Shown piece after piece: positions 40,884 through 51,394 of a stretch of 64,000 bases of DNA (the stretch's first letter is position 1; each line of letters starts with the position of its first letter). Location: positions 5,084,001 to 5,148,000 of the forward strand of contig NZ_CP112880.1 in assembly GCF_028747205.1 (NCBI RefSeq), in the 5' to 3' direction. The translations under genes and the position numbers were made by a program. This stretch comes from Streptomyces sp. CA-278952. Its GTDB lineage: Bacteria; Actinomycetota; Actinomycetes; Streptomycetales; Streptomycetaceae. Below the pieces are notes generated by a model. It did no database searches. It saw nothing but the letters and a program-made list of their open reading frames with translations, and had not been told where the DNA came from.

Positions 40884-41755
40884 CGCTCCTCCAACCCGCG
40901 CGGCGTCAGCGCCAACTCGGCCAGCGAGGCCAGCCAGTCCACCAGCAGGGCCAGCACCACCGTCAGCACCGAGCCGATGACCAGCACCGGCATCCGCTGC
41001 GTCTGGATCCCCGACGTGATCAGGTCGCCCAGTCCGCCGCCCCCGCCGAACGTCGCCAGCGTCGCCGTGCCGACGTTCAGGACGAGTGCCGTACGCACCC
41101 CGGCCAGGATCAGCGGGACCGCGAGCGGCAGCTCCACCTTCATCAGGACGCCCCGGCCGGACATCCCCATCCCGCGCGCCGCCTCGATCATGTTCGGCTC
41201 GATCCCCCGCAGGCCCGCCACCGTGTTGGAGAGCACCGGCAGCACCGCATAGATCACGATGCCGATGATCGCGGTCCGCGGGCCGATGCCCAGCCAGATC
41301 ACCAGCAGCGCCAGCAGACCGATCGCGGGCGTCGCCTGCCCGATGTTGGCCAGGGCGGTGAACGCCGGGGCCGCCTTCCGCAGCCGCCGCCGGGTCAGGG
41401 CGATGCCCAGCGGGATCGCGATGATCAGCACCCAGAACGTGGAGATCGCCGTCAACCGCACGTGCTGCCACCAGCGCAGCTGCACATTGCCGCCGGTCAG
41501 CGAGTTCTCCGCGATCGAGTCCAGGTGGATGTTGGTGATCCAGACGTAGGTGACGACCAGGACGACCACCAGCACCACCGGCAGGACCACCAGCTTCCGC
41601 CAGGTGAACCGGCGCTCCGGCACGGCCGGGGCGGGGGAGGGGGAGGGGTCGCTCTCCTCGTCGTGGAACGCGTGGCCCTTGACGTCGTGCTCACCCGGCG
41701 GACGGGTGGGGGCGGCCGGGTTCTTGCCGGAGCCGGACGGATGGCTGGGACTCAT
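40880..41755 (-). CDS. Osmoprotectant ABC permease
   Basis: 291 residues. A Pro/Ser-rich cytoplasmic extension of about 50 residues precedes the membrane core (VVLPVVLVVVLVVTYVWI, then QHVRLTAISTFWVLIIAIPL). The ATPase-contact motif is EPNMIEAARGMGMSGRGVLM. Overlaps the ATPase gene by 4 bp (ATGA) and the binding-protein gene by 4 bp. Together with the other permease it forms an OpuC-type channel. Confidence 0.88.
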   Translation of the reverse strand: MSPSHPSGSGKNPAAPTRPPGEHDVKGHAFHDEESDPSPSPAPAVPERRFTWRKLVVLPVVLVVVLVVTYVWITNIHLDSIAENSLTGGNVQLRWWQHVRLTAISTFWVLIIAIPLGIALTRRRLRKAAPAFTALANIGQATPAIGLLALLVIWLGIGPRTAIIGIVIYAVLPVLSNTVAGLRGIEPNMIEAARGMGMSGRGVLMKVELPLAVPLILAGVRTALVLNVGTATLATFGGGGGLGDLITSGIQTQRMPVLVIGSVLTVVLALLVDWLASLAELALTPRGLEER

Positions 41756-43020
41756 CGGCCGCCGCCACCCCCCTCCAGCTCCTGCTCCGTCTGGTGGACC
41801 CGCAGCTCCTCCAGCTCGTGCTGGTGCTCCATCGCGGTCAGCCGGTCGGCCTCCAGCAGCTCCTGCACGTTGTCCATCAGCGTCTTCATGTCGACGACCC
41901 CGATGAACTCGCCGCGCCGCCCGGTCACCGCGACCCGGCCCCCGCTGTCGGTGAGGACCGCCTCCAGCGCGTCGTGCAGCGTGGCGTCCCGGGTCACCGT
42001 GTCGTGCACCAGCTGCCCGGCCCGCGCCAGCGAACCGCGCGCCCGCATCAGATCGCCGCGCCGCAGCCACTTGTACGGGCGGTTGCGGCGGTCCAGCATC
42101 AGCAGTTCGTTGTACGGGCCGCTGCGCAGCTTGTTGAAGATCGACTGGAGCGGGTCCTCGACCGTCACCGTCGGGAAGTCCGCGATGCCCACATCCCGTA
42201 CGCGGGTCAGATTCAGCCGCTTCAGGGCCGCGCCCGCGCCGACGAAGCCGGAGACGAAGTCATCCGTCGGGTTGGTCAGGATGGCCTCGGGGGTGTCGAA
42301 CTGCGCGATGTGCGAGCGCTCCCGCAGCACCGCGATCCGGTCGCCGAGCTTGATCGCCTCGTCGAAGTCGTGGGTGACGAACACGATCGTCTTGTGCAGC
42401 TCGTGCTGGAGCCGGATCAGCTCGTCCTGGAGGTGGTCGCGGGTGATCGGGTCGACCGCCCCGAACGGCTCGTCCATCAGCAGTACGGGAGGGTCGGCGG
42501 CCAGCGCCCGCGCCACCCCCACCCGCTGCTGCTGCCCGCCGGAGAGCTGGCGCGGATAGCGGCCGTGGAACTCGCGCGGGTCCAGGCCCACCAGGTCGAG
42601 CATCTCCTCCACCCGGTCCCGGACCCGCGACTTGGACCAGCCGACCATCTTCGGGACCAGGGCGATGTTGTCCGCCACCGTCATGTGCGGGAAGAGGCCG
42701 GAGGACTGGATCGCGTAGCCGATCTTGCGGCGCAGCTTCACCGGGTCGATGTCGGTGACGTCCTCGTCGTCGATCCGGATCCGGCCCGACGTCGGCTCGA
42801 TCAGCCGGTTGATCATCTTCAGGGTGGTGGACTTCCCGCAGCCGGACGGCCCGACGAAGACCACCGTCTCACCCGCCCTGATCTCCATCGAGACGTTCTC
42901 GACGGCCGGGTTCGGGGTGCCCGGGTAGCTCTTGGTGAGGTTCTCCAGCTGGATGGTGGCCCCGGAGGTGGCGGTGGTCCCCTCCTCCGGGGCGACAGCG
43001 CCGGTCTCGGTCTCAGGCAC
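41752..43020 (-). CDS. Osmoprotectant ABC ATPase with CBS domains
   Basis: 422 residues. The nucleotide-binding part has VFVGPSGCGKSTTLKMINRL (Walker A), RQLSGGQQQRVGVARALAAD (signature) and LLMDEPFGAVDPI (Walker B); the Q-loop is IQSSGLFP. The C-terminal half has a tandem CBS pair (about 280-390, GGRVAVTGRRGEFIGVVDMK), which in OpuA/OpuC proteins senses ionic strength. It overlaps the preceding permease by 8 bp and the next by 4 bp. Confidence 0.93.
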   Translation of the reverse strand: MPETETGAVAPEEGTTATSGATIQLENLTKSYPGTPNPAVENVSMEIRAGETVVFVGPSGCGKSTTLKMINRLIEPTSGRIRIDDEDVTDIDPVKLRRKIGYAIQSSGLFPHMTVADNIALVPKMVGWSKSRVRDRVEEMLDLVGLDPREFHGRYPRQLSGGQQQRVGVARALAADPPVLLMDEPFGAVDPITRDHLQDELIRLQHELHKTIVFVTHDFDEAIKLGDRIAVLRERSHIAQFDTPEAILTNPTDDFVSGFVGAGAALKRLNLTRVRDVGIADFPTVTVEDPLQSIFNKLRSGPYNELLMLDRRNRPYKWLRRGDLMRARGSLARAGQLVHDTVTRDATLHDALEAVLTDSGGRVAVTGRRGEFIGVVDMKTLMDNVQELLEADRLTAMEHQHELEELRVHQTEQELEGGGGGR

Positions 43021-43660
43021 GGATCCCCCTCGGGATGGTCAGCCGCCCCAGCAGGACGTACGCGGCGTCGAAGAGCAGGGCGAGGACGACGATGCCGAGC
43101 GTGCCCGCGAGGACCTGGTTGATCGCGTTGGCGCTGCCCAGCGAGGCGATGCCCCGGAAGATCTCGTTGCCGAGGCCCGGCCCGGAGGCGTACGCGGCGA
43201 TGGCGGCGATGCCCATCAGCATCTGGGTGGAGACCCGGATCCCGGTCAGGATCGGCGGCCAGGCGAGCGGCAGCTCCACCCGGCACAGCCGGGCCGGCCG
43301 CGACATCCCGATGCCCGTCGCCGCGTCGACCAGCGACGGATCGACCCCCCGCAGCCCGACGATGGCGTTCCGGACGATCGGCAGCAGCCCGTACAGCGTC
43401 AGGGTGATCACGGTCGGCGCGACGCCGAGGCCGACCAGCGGGATCAGCAGACCGATCGCGGCGAGCGAGGGGATGGTGAGGATCGTGGACGTGGAGGTGA
43501 CGGCGAGGGAGCCGCCCCAGCCGCTGCGGTAGCTCACCACGCCGATGACCACGCCCAGCACGGTCGCGATCACCATGCACTGGAAGACCGCGCTGACGTG
43601 CTGGAACGCGTCCGTGAGGAGCTGCTGGTGGCGGGTGTTCAGATACTCCCAGAAGCTCAC
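43013..43660 (-). CDS. Osmoprotectant ABC permease (first gene of the operon)
   Basis: 215 residues with six membrane segments: MSFWEYLNTRHQQLLTDAFQ at the start and DPSLVDAATGIGMSRPARLC as the ATPase-contact motif. GTG start. It begins the operon permease-ATPase-permease-binding protein, all overlapping by 4 to 8 bp. The operon has two different permeases, so the complex is a heterodimeric importer. Confidence 0.9.
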   Translation of the reverse strand: MSFWEYLNTRHQQLLTDAFQHVSAVFQCMVIATVLGVVIGVVSYRSGWGGSLAVTSTSTILTIPSLAAIGLLIPLVGLGVAPTVITLTLYGLLPIVRNAIVGLRGVDPSLVDAATGIGMSRPARLCRVELPLAWPPILTGIRVSTQMLMGIAAIAAYASGPGLGNEIFRGIASLGSANAINQVLAGTLGIVVLALLFDAAYVLLGRLTIPRGIRA

Positions 43661-43701
43661 ACGGCGCTCCTTCGGATCGGGTGGCCTCCCGAGCCCTTGG
43701 C

Positions 43702-44175
43702 TCAGTCGGTGTCCTCGGCCGCCTGTTCCACCAGCGGGATGATCCGCAGCGGAACCGGATTCTCCATGACGATCGCCGTGGAGGCCCGGACAATGCCATC
43801 AAATCCGACAACCCGGTCGATCACCCGCTGGAGATCGGCGTTGGAACGGGCGACCAGGCGGCAGAACATGTCGCCGTGCCCGGTCGTGGTGTGCAGCTCC
43901 AGCACTTCCGGCACCCCGCCCAAATGGGCGCGTACGTCGGCCCCTTGGCCCTGCTTGATCTCCAGCGTGGCGAACGCGGTGACCGGGTAGCCGAGCGCCG
44001 CCGGATCCACGTCGGGACCGAATCCCCGGATGACGCCGTTCGACTGAAGGCGGTCCAGCCGCGCCTGCACGGTCCCGCGCGCCACCCCGAGCCGCCGGGA
44101 TGCTTCGAGGACACCGATCCGCGGTTCGCGCGCCAGGAGCACGATGAGCCGCCCGTCCAGATGATCGATCGCCAT
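43702..44175 (-). CDS. hpdR: Lrp/AsnC-family regulator, HpdR-like
   Basis: 157 residues. The helix-turn-helix is IDHLDGRLIVLLAREPRIGV ... VARGTVQARLDRLQSNGVIR; the C-terminal RAM domain follows (PVTAFATLEIKQGQGADVRA ... EVLELHTTTGHGDMFCRL). It is divergent from hpd; in S. coelicolor an Lrp-type HpdR in the same place controls hpd. ATG 44175 fits the usual family start; an in-frame ATG at 44196 with AGGGT is an alternative. Confidence 0.85.
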   Translation of the reverse strand: MAIDHLDGRLIVLLAREPRIGVLEASRRLGVARGTVQARLDRLQSNGVIRGFGPDVDPAALGYPVTAFATLEIKQGQGADVRAHLGGVPEVLELHTTTGHGDMFCRLVARSNADLQRVIDRVVGFDGIVRASTAIVMENPVPLRIIPLVEQAAEDTD

Positions 44176-45443
<1,268 letters not shown>

Positions 45444-45464
45444 GCCGTGCCCTGCGCACATGGC

Positions 45465-45503
45465 GCCGCCGCGGTCCGGGGCAGTACCCCGGACCGCGGC
45501 GGC
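45465..45503 (+). terminator. hpd terminator
   Basis: Perfect 17-bp stem (45465-45481 with 45487-45503) and loop CAGTA, between convergent hpd and the TPR gene; it may serve both. Confidence 0.9.
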
Positions 45504-45530
45504 CACGTCGTTCACGGCGTCCTGTTGAGG

Positions 45531-47264
45531 TCAGGGGCTCTTCGACGCCTCGGCCGCCGTTTCCGGCTTCCCGGCCGCCGCGCTGCTCGCCGCGGCGTTC
45601 GACGGTGACGGGGACGGGGACGGGGACGGGGCTGCTTTCGAGGGGGCCGGAGCCTCAGGCCTCGTCTCCGGCGCCGTCTCCCGTCCTGTCTCCCGCTTCG
45701 GCTCCGGTTTCGGCTCCGGGGCGGGCGGCGGCGGGGGCGGCCGCATGTCACCCGGCCCGCCCGGCGGCGGCTCGCCCAGCGCGTCCAGCGCCTGACGGGC
45801 CAGCGGCGCGGCGAGCGGCGAGAAGGCCGGGTCGGTGCGCACGGCCTGCTCCAGATTCCGGCGCGCCGGACCGTAGTCCTCCAGCTCCCGCTGGATCACG
45901 CCCAGGTGGTACGCGTACGAGGCGTTCCGCACGCCCGTGTCCGCGGCCCGCCGCGCGTACTCCAGGCCCTCCTCCGACTCGCCCGCCCGGTGCAGCGCCC
46001 AGCCCAGCGCGTCCGCCACCGCCGCACTGCGGTGCTGCTTCGCCCACTGGCCGCGCAGCAGCTCCACCGCCGCGTCCGGGTCCCCGTGGTCGGCCTCGAA
46101 ACGGGCCAGCACCAGGGACTCGTCGACCCCTGCCTTCTTCGCCCCCGCCACCATCTTCCGCAGCCGGGCGTACTGGGTGCGGGCGTCCCCGTCCAGCCCC
46201 AGCGACTCGTACAGCTCGCCCAGCTCCAGGGCGTACTCCGGGCGCGGGAACTTCTCCAGCGCGCTCTGGTACGCGGCCAGCGCCTCGTCGGTGCGCTCCA
46301 GCGCCACCAGGGCCCGGGCCCGGCCCGCCAGCGAGGCGTGGTGACCGTCGTCCGTGCGCAGCGCCGCGTCGAACTGCGCCACCGCCTCCTCCGGTTCGCC
46401 CCGCTCCCGGGCCAGCTCGCCCAGCCGGTGCAGCGCCTCGGCCTTCTCGGCGGGCTGCGTCGCCCGGTCCGCCGCCTCCCTGGCGGTGGCCAGCGCGTCC
46501 TCGCGCCAGCCCTGGCCCCGGTACAGCTCGGCGGTGCGGGCCAGCGCCGGAACGCCCTTGCGCAGCTCGCCGAACTTCTCCGTCGCCGCGGTCGCCGCCT
46601 TCTGGTCGCCGAGCCCGGTGTACGCGTCGATGAGGACCGGGTACACGCTCCAGGCCTTCGGCTGCTGCCTCTTCACGGTCTCGCCCCACCGCTTCGCCGC
46701 GAGGAAGTCGTGCCGGGCGTTGGCCAGGGCCGCCAGGCCCACCCACGCCTCCTCGTTCCCGCGCTCGCCCGCCCGTGCCTCCAGCGAACGCTTCAGGGTC
46801 TTCTCGGCGCGTGCGTAGTACGTCGTGTCCGCCGAACGCCGCGCCCACTCCACGTACGCCGTGCCGAGCGTCGCCAGGGACGGGGCGTCCTGGGGGTGGG
46901 ACTCCACCCACTTCTGCCGGTCCCCGATCAGCGCGGTGAGGTCCGACAGCGAGGCGGGGGAGCCCGCCGTCACCGCCGCCTCGGCCCGCTCGACCGGCCC
47001 CGGCTCCTTCGGCCCGTCGCCCTCCCCGTCCTCCACCGCCACCAGCGCCCCGGCCAGCAGCACCCCGGCGGCGACCGCGCCGAACGCGGCCCGGCGCAAC
47101 GTCGTCCGGAGGGTGGGCGGCGGCGGGGGTACGGCGGTGGCGCCTTCGGCGGGCAGCACGTAAGGGTCCTGCGGGGCCTTCGGGGCCTGCGGGGCCTGCC
47201 GGGACGGCTCGGGCGGCTGGCGGGACTCCGGATCCTGCTGCGGCATGACATCCATGGCCATCAC
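45531..47264 (-). CDS. Membrane-anchored tetratricopeptide-repeat protein
   Basis: 577 residues. A proline-rich cytoplasmic start (about 1-50) and one membrane helix (RAAFGAVAAGVLLAGALVAV) precede at least six TPR-like units (about 95-490), e.g. EEAVAQFDAALRTDDGHHAS, DEALAAYQSALEKFPRPEY and ARRNLEQAVRTDPAFSPLAA. The tail is Pro/Ser/Ala/Glu-rich and contains PSPSPSPS. TPR arrays mediate protein contacts, here outside the membrane. Partner unknown. Start codon near 47264 (Met-Met-Ala) is uncertain within a few codons. Confidence 0.75.
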   Translation of the reverse strand: MMAMDVMPQQDPESRQPPEPSRQAPQAPKAPQDPYVLPAEGATAVPPPPPTLRTTLRRAAFGAVAAGVLLAGALVAVEDGEGDGPKEPGPVERAEAAVTAGSPASLSDLTALIGDRQKWVESHPQDAPSLATLGTAYVEWARRSADTTYYARAEKTLKRSLEARAGERGNEEAWVGLAALANARHDFLAAKRWGETVKRQQPKAWSVYPVLIDAYTGLGDQKAATAATEKFGELRKGVPALARTAELYRGQGWREDALATAREAADRATQPAEKAEALHRLGELARERGEPEEAVAQFDAALRTDDGHHASLAGRARALVALERTDEALAAYQSALEKFPRPEYALELGELYESLGLDGDARTQYARLRKMVAGAKKAGVDESLVLARFEADHGDPDAAVELLRGQWAKQHRSAAVADALGWALHRAGESEEGLEYARRAADTGVRNASYAYHLGVIQRELEDYGPARRNLEQAVRTDPAFSPLAAPLARQALDALGEPPPGGPGDMRPPPPPPAPEPKPEPKRETGRETAPETRPEAPAPSKAAPSPSPSPSPSNAAASSAAAGKPETAAEASKSP

Positions 47265-47352
47265 TGTGCGTCAGTCATACGAGCACACCGCTCCTTCGGA
47301 TCGCCGCCGCCCACGGGTTCACACCATTGGCCCCGGGTGTCACGCTTGGATC

Positions 47353-48720
47353 ATGAGCGATCTCCTCGAACGGCTGCGCGCGGGACTGCCCCCCGAGGCG
47401 CTGATCACCGATCCGGACGTCACCGCGTCCTACGCCCACGACATGGCGAGCTTCTGCGAGGCCGGCACCCCGGCCGTCGTGGTGCTCCCGCGCACGGTCG
47501 AGCAGGTCCAGCACGTCATGCGCACCGCCACCGCGCTGCGCGTCCCGGTCGTCCCGCAGGGCGCCCGTACCGGCCTGTCCGGCGCGGCCAACGCCTCGGA
47601 CGGCTGCATCGTGCTGTCCCTGGTGAAGATGGACCGGATCCTGGAGATCAGCCCGGTCGACCGGATCGCCGTCGTCGAACCGGGCGTCGTCAACGCGGTG
47701 CTGTCACGCGCGGTGAACGAACACGGTCTGTACTACCCGCCGGACCCCTCCAGCTGGGAGACGTGCACCATCGGCGGCAACATCGGCACCGCGTCCGGCG
47801 GCCTGTGCTGCGTGAAGTACGGGGTCACCGCCGAGTACGTCCTGGGCCTGGACGTCGTCCTCGCCGACGGACGGCTCCTGACCACCGGCCGCCGCACCGC
47901 CAAGGGCGTCGCCGGTTACGACCTGACCCGGCTCTTCGTCGGCTCCGAGGGCAGCCTCGGAGTCGTCGTCAAGGCCGTCCTCGCGCTGCGACCGCAGCCG
48001 CCCCAGCAGCTCGTCCTCGCCGCCGAGTTCCCCTCGGCAGCCGCCGCCTGTGACGCTGTGTGCCGGATCATGGAGCGTGGTCACACCCCGTCACTCCTCG
48101 AACTGATGGACCGTACGACCGTGCGTGCCGTCAACGCGATGGCCTCCATGGGCCTGCCCGAGACCACCGAGGCCCTGCTGCTCTGCGCCTTCGACACCCC
48201 CGACCCATCGGCCGACCTCGCCGCCGTCGGAGCCCTGTGCACCGCCGCCGGGGCCACCGAGGTGGTCCCCGCCGACAATCCCGCCGAGTCCGAACTCCTC
48301 CTCCAGGCCCGCCGGATGTCGCTCACCGCCCTGGAGACCGTCAAGCCCGCCACGATGATCGACGACGTCTGCGTACCGCGCTCGCAGCTCGGCGCGATGC
48401 TCGCGGGCACGGCGGCCATCGCCGAGGAGTACGGCCTCACCATCGGCGTCTGCGCCCACGCGGGCGACGGCAACACCCACCCCGTCGTCTGCTTCGACCA
48501 CCACGACCCCGACGAGTCCCGCCGGGCCCGCGAGTCCTTCGACGCGATCATGGCGCTCGGCCTCGAACTGGGCGGGACCATCACCGGCGAACACGGCGTG
48601 GGCGTCCTCAAGAAGGAGTGGCTCGCCCGCGAACTGGGTGAGACCGGCATCGCACTGCAACGCTCCATCAAGGCGGCCTTCGACCCGCTGGGCCTCCTCA
48701 ACCCCGGCAAGCTCTTCTGA
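47353..48720 (+). CDS. FAD-linked 2-hydroxyacid oxidase (GlcD-like)
   Basis: 455 residues. The FAD-binding-4 domain has VPVVPQGARTGLSGAANASD and YPPDPSSWETCTIGGNIGTA; the FAD-oxidase C-terminal domain has ICVCAHAGDGNTHPVVCF-like CAHAGDGNTHP and TITGEHGVGVLKKEWLAREL. It belongs with glycolate/D-lactate dehydrogenases, oxidising a 2-hydroxyacid; the substrate is not set. ATG 47353 is the natural start. The last codons and stop are in a 25-bp direct repeat. Confidence 0.85.
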   Translation: MSDLLERLRAGLPPEALITDPDVTASYAHDMASFCEAGTPAVVVLPRTVEQVQHVMRTATALRVPVVPQGARTGLSGAANASDGCIVLSLVKMDRILEISPVDRIAVVEPGVVNAVLSRAVNEHGLYYPPDPSSWETCTIGGNIGTASGGLCCVKYGVTAEYVLGLDVVLADGRLLTTGRRTAKGVAGYDLTRLFVGSEGSLGVVVKAVLALRPQPPQQLVLAAEFPSAAAACDAVCRIMERGHTPSLLELMDRTTVRAVNAMASMGLPETTEALLLCAFDTPDPSADLAAVGALCTAAGATEVVPADNPAESELLLQARRMSLTALETVKPATMIDDVCVPRSQLGAMLAGTAAIAEEYGLTIGVCAHAGDGNTHPVVCFDHHDPDESRRARESFDAIMALGLELGGTITGEHGVGVLKKEWLARELGETGIALQRSIKAAFDPLGLLNPGKLF

Positions 48721-48750
48721 CAGCGGCCCCGGCGAGCTCTCCTGACAGCG
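48702..48750. repeat. 25-bp-period direct repeat spanning the GlcD-like stop
   Basis: Copies at 48702-48725 and 48727-48750 match at 22 of 24 bases. Copy 1 contains the last codons and TGA of the oxidase; copy 2 contains another TGA. Confidence 0.85.
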
Positions 48751-48769
48751 CCCTCCTGTCCGGCCGCCC

Positions 48770-49252
48770 TCACGCCTCGCCGTCCTGGGACGGCGCGTCG
48801 TCCGCCGCCCACGGGTCGCTCAGCCACAGGTCGTCGGCCGGCAGCGGGGCCAGCAGCTCCGCCAGCGCCTCGTCGATGCCGAGCCGGTCGCTCTCCGAAC
48901 CCGGCGGCACCACCCGCAGGGTCCGCTCCACCCAGGCGGCCACGGCCGCCGAGTTCACTTCGAGCAGGGCGTCGCCGTCGGGGGAGGTGAGGGCCACACA
49001 GATGACGCCGCGACCCGCGACCTTCGTCGGCCAGATCCGTACGTCCCCGTGCCCGCACGGCCGGAACACGCCCTCCACCAGCAACTCCCGGGCGAACGTC
49101 CAGTGCACGGGCGACTCGGAGCCGATGTGGAAGGCGATGTGCACGGCGTACGGGTCGTCGGTGCGATACGTCAGCCGGGCGGGTACCGGAATGGACCGCT
49201 CGGGGGACAGGACCAGCTTCAGTTCCAGCTCACGTTCCACGATGCTCATCAT
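48770..49252 (-). CDS. ssgG: SsgA-like sporulation protein (SsgG type)
   Basis: 160 residues. The SsgA-like fold is seen in RELELKLVLSPERSIPVPAR, YRTDDPYAVHIAFHIGSESP, WTFARELLVEGVFRPCGHGD and VRIWPTKVAGRGVICVALTS. SALPs are found only in sporulating actinomycetes and steer septum placement or peptidoglycan work in aerial hyphae. Gene order (TPR protein, GlcD-like oxidase, RDD protein) matches SCO2924, which is SsgG as I recall. The start is one of two adjacent ATGs (49252, 49249). Confidence 0.85.
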   Translation of the reverse strand: MMSIVERELELKLVLSPERSIPVPARLTYRTDDPYAVHIAFHIGSESPVHWTFARELLVEGVFRPCGHGDVRIWPTKVAGRGVICVALTSPDGDALLEVNSAAVAAWVERTLRVVPPGSESDRLGIDEALAELLAPLPADDLWLSDPWAADDAPSQDGEA

Positions 49253-49499
49253 GGGAATGCACAACCTTCCGGTGCTCGTGGGCCGGCCCCGTGACCGCCC
49301 CGCACAAGGAGAGAGCGCCCTCCCCGCCACCTATTACGCGACTTCTCCAAAAAACTTCACGCAGTCCCGAAAGTGGTCCCAAACAGGTGGACCGGCCCGG
49401 GGGTGGCCGGCGGTCTGATAGATGTGGACCCTTGTATTGAGGCCGTCCGCCCGCCCGGCGGGGACGGCCTGAGGCCTCGAAGAGATACGGGACCCGCTG

Positions 49500-51179
49500 A
49501 TGAGCGCGCCAACTCCGGCACCCGGTGACGAAAGCCCCCGCGAGGGCTACTACCCCGACCCCTCCATCCCCGGCTACGTCCGGTACTGGAACGGCGCGTC
49601 CTGGGTTCCCGGCACGAGCCGCCCCGCGCCCCGTCAGGCGGGTCCGTCCGCCGCTCCCGCCGCCGGTGAGCAGGCCGCGCCGGTGGAGGAGACCGGGCCG
49701 ATCTTCTTCGACGAGGAGGACGACGGTCCCCAGGAGGGCGTCCAGAACGGACTCCGGGCCGGCCCGGTGGCCCCGGCCGGATCCGGTGAACCCATCGCGG
49801 ACCACGGGGGCTCCGCGTCCGTCTGGCAGGCGGACACCGCACGCCAGAACGGGTTCGGCGGCGAACGGGACCGCCGGGTCGACTGGGGCGGGCCGGCCCA
49901 GGAGCCCGCCGGCCATCCCTCGGCGTCGGCCGACCCGAGGGCGCCGCTGGCCCAGGACCCGGTCGGCGGCGCGCTGCCGGGGACGCGGGAGGGCGGCCGG
50001 TCCGCCGAGGAGGCCGGGGCGCGTCCGCCGACCGACGGGACGGTCACGATCCGCCCGGTGGGACCGCGCGCCGCGGGGCCCAGCGCCGCACAGTCCAACG
50101 CCGTTCAGCCGGCCGCCCCGGCACCGTCGAACGCCGGTACGCAGCAGGGGCCGCAGAACGTGGGCGCGGCACGGAACAGCCTCGCACCGGCTCCGGCGCC
50201 CCGGGCACTGCCGGCGCAGGCACAGCACGCGCAGCCACCACAGCAACCACAGCACTCACAGCACTCACAGCGGCCACTGGGACAGAACGCGCAGCCACAG
50301 CAGGCAGCGGTACAGCAGGCATCGGTACAGCAGGCACCGCTGCCGACTCCAGCGCCGGCCGCCCCGGCCCCGGCTCCCGCTCCCGCTCCCGTACCGCAGG
50401 AAGTGCGGCAGGGGCCGGTCCAGGCCCCCGCTCCCGTGCCCACGCCGTCCCCCGCCCCCGTGCAGCCGGCGGCCCCGCAGACGCCGCTGAGGCCGGGCCT
50501 CGGCGGCGGTTCGGCCTCCTGGGCGCAGCAGGTCCACCAACTGGCCCAGCCCGAACCGCAACAGCGGCAACCGAACCAGCAGCAGCAACCGCACCAGCTC
50601 CAGCACGAGCACCAGGGGCCGGGCGCGGACCAGCCCGTCGTGCCCTGGAAGCCGCCGGTCGACGACCCCTTCCAGCAACTCGCCCGCAACCAGGCCTCCG
50701 CCCGGCCAGCGGGGCTCGGCAAGCGGCTCGCCGCCCGGCTGGTCGACAGCCTCGTGCTCGGCGCGGCCGTCGGGGCCGCGGCCGTCCCGCTGGCGACCCG
50801 GGCGCTCGACCACATCGACCGGAAGATCACCGCGGCGAAGGAGACGGGGGAGACGGTCACCGTCTGGCTGCTGGACTCCACCACCGGGGCGCTGCTGGGG
50901 ACGCTGCTCGCCGCCTTCCTCCTCATCGGCTTCCTCCTGGAGGCGCTGCCGACGGCCAAGTGGGGCCGGACGCTGGGCAAGAAGCTCTGCGGGCTCGACG
51001 TACGGGACATCGAGTCCCACGACGCGCCCACCCTGGGCGCGGCCCTGCGCCGCTGGCTCGTCTACGGCGTGCTGGGGCTGCTCGTCATCGGCGTGGCCAA
51101 CGTCCTCTGGTGCCTGATCGACCGGCCCTGGCGCCAGTGCTGGCACGACAAGGCGGCCCGCACCTTCGTGGCGGGCTGA
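49500..51179 (+). CDS. DUF2510/RDD-domain membrane protein with long Pro/Gln linker
   Basis: 559 residues. At the N-terminus, YYPDPSIPGYVRYWNGASWV is a DUF2510 motif. A long low-complexity linker (about 45-400, Pro, Gln, Ala, Gly) includes QQPQHSQHSQRPLGQNAQPQ. The C-terminal RDD domain (about 400-559) has GLGKRLAARLVDSLVLGAAV, three membrane segments and DKAARTFVAG. Function unknown. The stop TGA lies in the first of about twelve 9-bp repeats. Confidence 0.8.
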   Translation: MSAPTPAPGDESPREGYYPDPSIPGYVRYWNGASWVPGTSRPAPRQAGPSAAPAAGEQAAPVEETGPIFFDEEDDGPQEGVQNGLRAGPVAPAGSGEPIADHGGSASVWQADTARQNGFGGERDRRVDWGGPAQEPAGHPSASADPRAPLAQDPVGGALPGTREGGRSAEEAGARPPTDGTVTIRPVGPRAAGPSAAQSNAVQPAAPAPSNAGTQQGPQNVGAARNSLAPAPAPRALPAQAQHAQPPQQPQHSQHSQRPLGQNAQPQQAAVQQASVQQAPLPTPAPAAPAPAPAPAPVPQEVRQGPVQAPAPVPTPSPAPVQPAAPQTPLRPGLGGGSASWAQQVHQLAQPEPQQRQPNQQQQPHQLQHEHQGPGADQPVVPWKPPVDDPFQQLARNQASARPAGLGKRLAARLVDSLVLGAAVGAAAVPLATRALDHIDRKITAAKETGETVTVWLLDSTTGALLGTLLAAFLLIGFLLEALPTAKWGRTLGKKLCGLDVRDIESHDAPTLGAALRRWLVYGVLGLLVIGVANVLWCLIDRPWRQCWHDKAARTFVAG

Positions 51180-51280
51180 GCGGGCTGAGCGGGCTGAGTG
51201 GGCTGAGCGGACTGAGACGGCTGACCGGGCTGAGTCGGCCGAGCGGGCTGAGTCGGCCGAGTGGGCTGAGCGGGCCCGGG
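51171..51280. repeat. 9-bp minisatellite (about 12 copies) starting at the RDD stop
   Basis: The unit GCGGGCTGA, with variants such as GTGGGCTGA, GCGGACTGA and GTCGGCCGA, runs from 51171 to about 51278. Each perfect unit carries an in-frame TGA for the RDD gene, the first being the actual stop. Confidence 0.9.
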
Positions 51281-51394
51281 GAACACGTGCCCGAGCGCCC
51301 GGCGACATGCCCGTTTAGACTCGGATGCCGCTCCGTGTCCCCCGAACGCACCTGAGCCGTTGCGGGGCCCGGTGGAGCGGGATGCACTGCCCCC

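Noticed and set aside
45906..48053. A 715-residue plus-strand open frame
   Set aside because: Shadow across the TPR gene and the out-of-frame start of the oxidase gene; no motif.
51171..51280. CRISPR-like array
   Set aside because: Direct 9-bp units without spacers; a minisatellite, and no cas genes are near.
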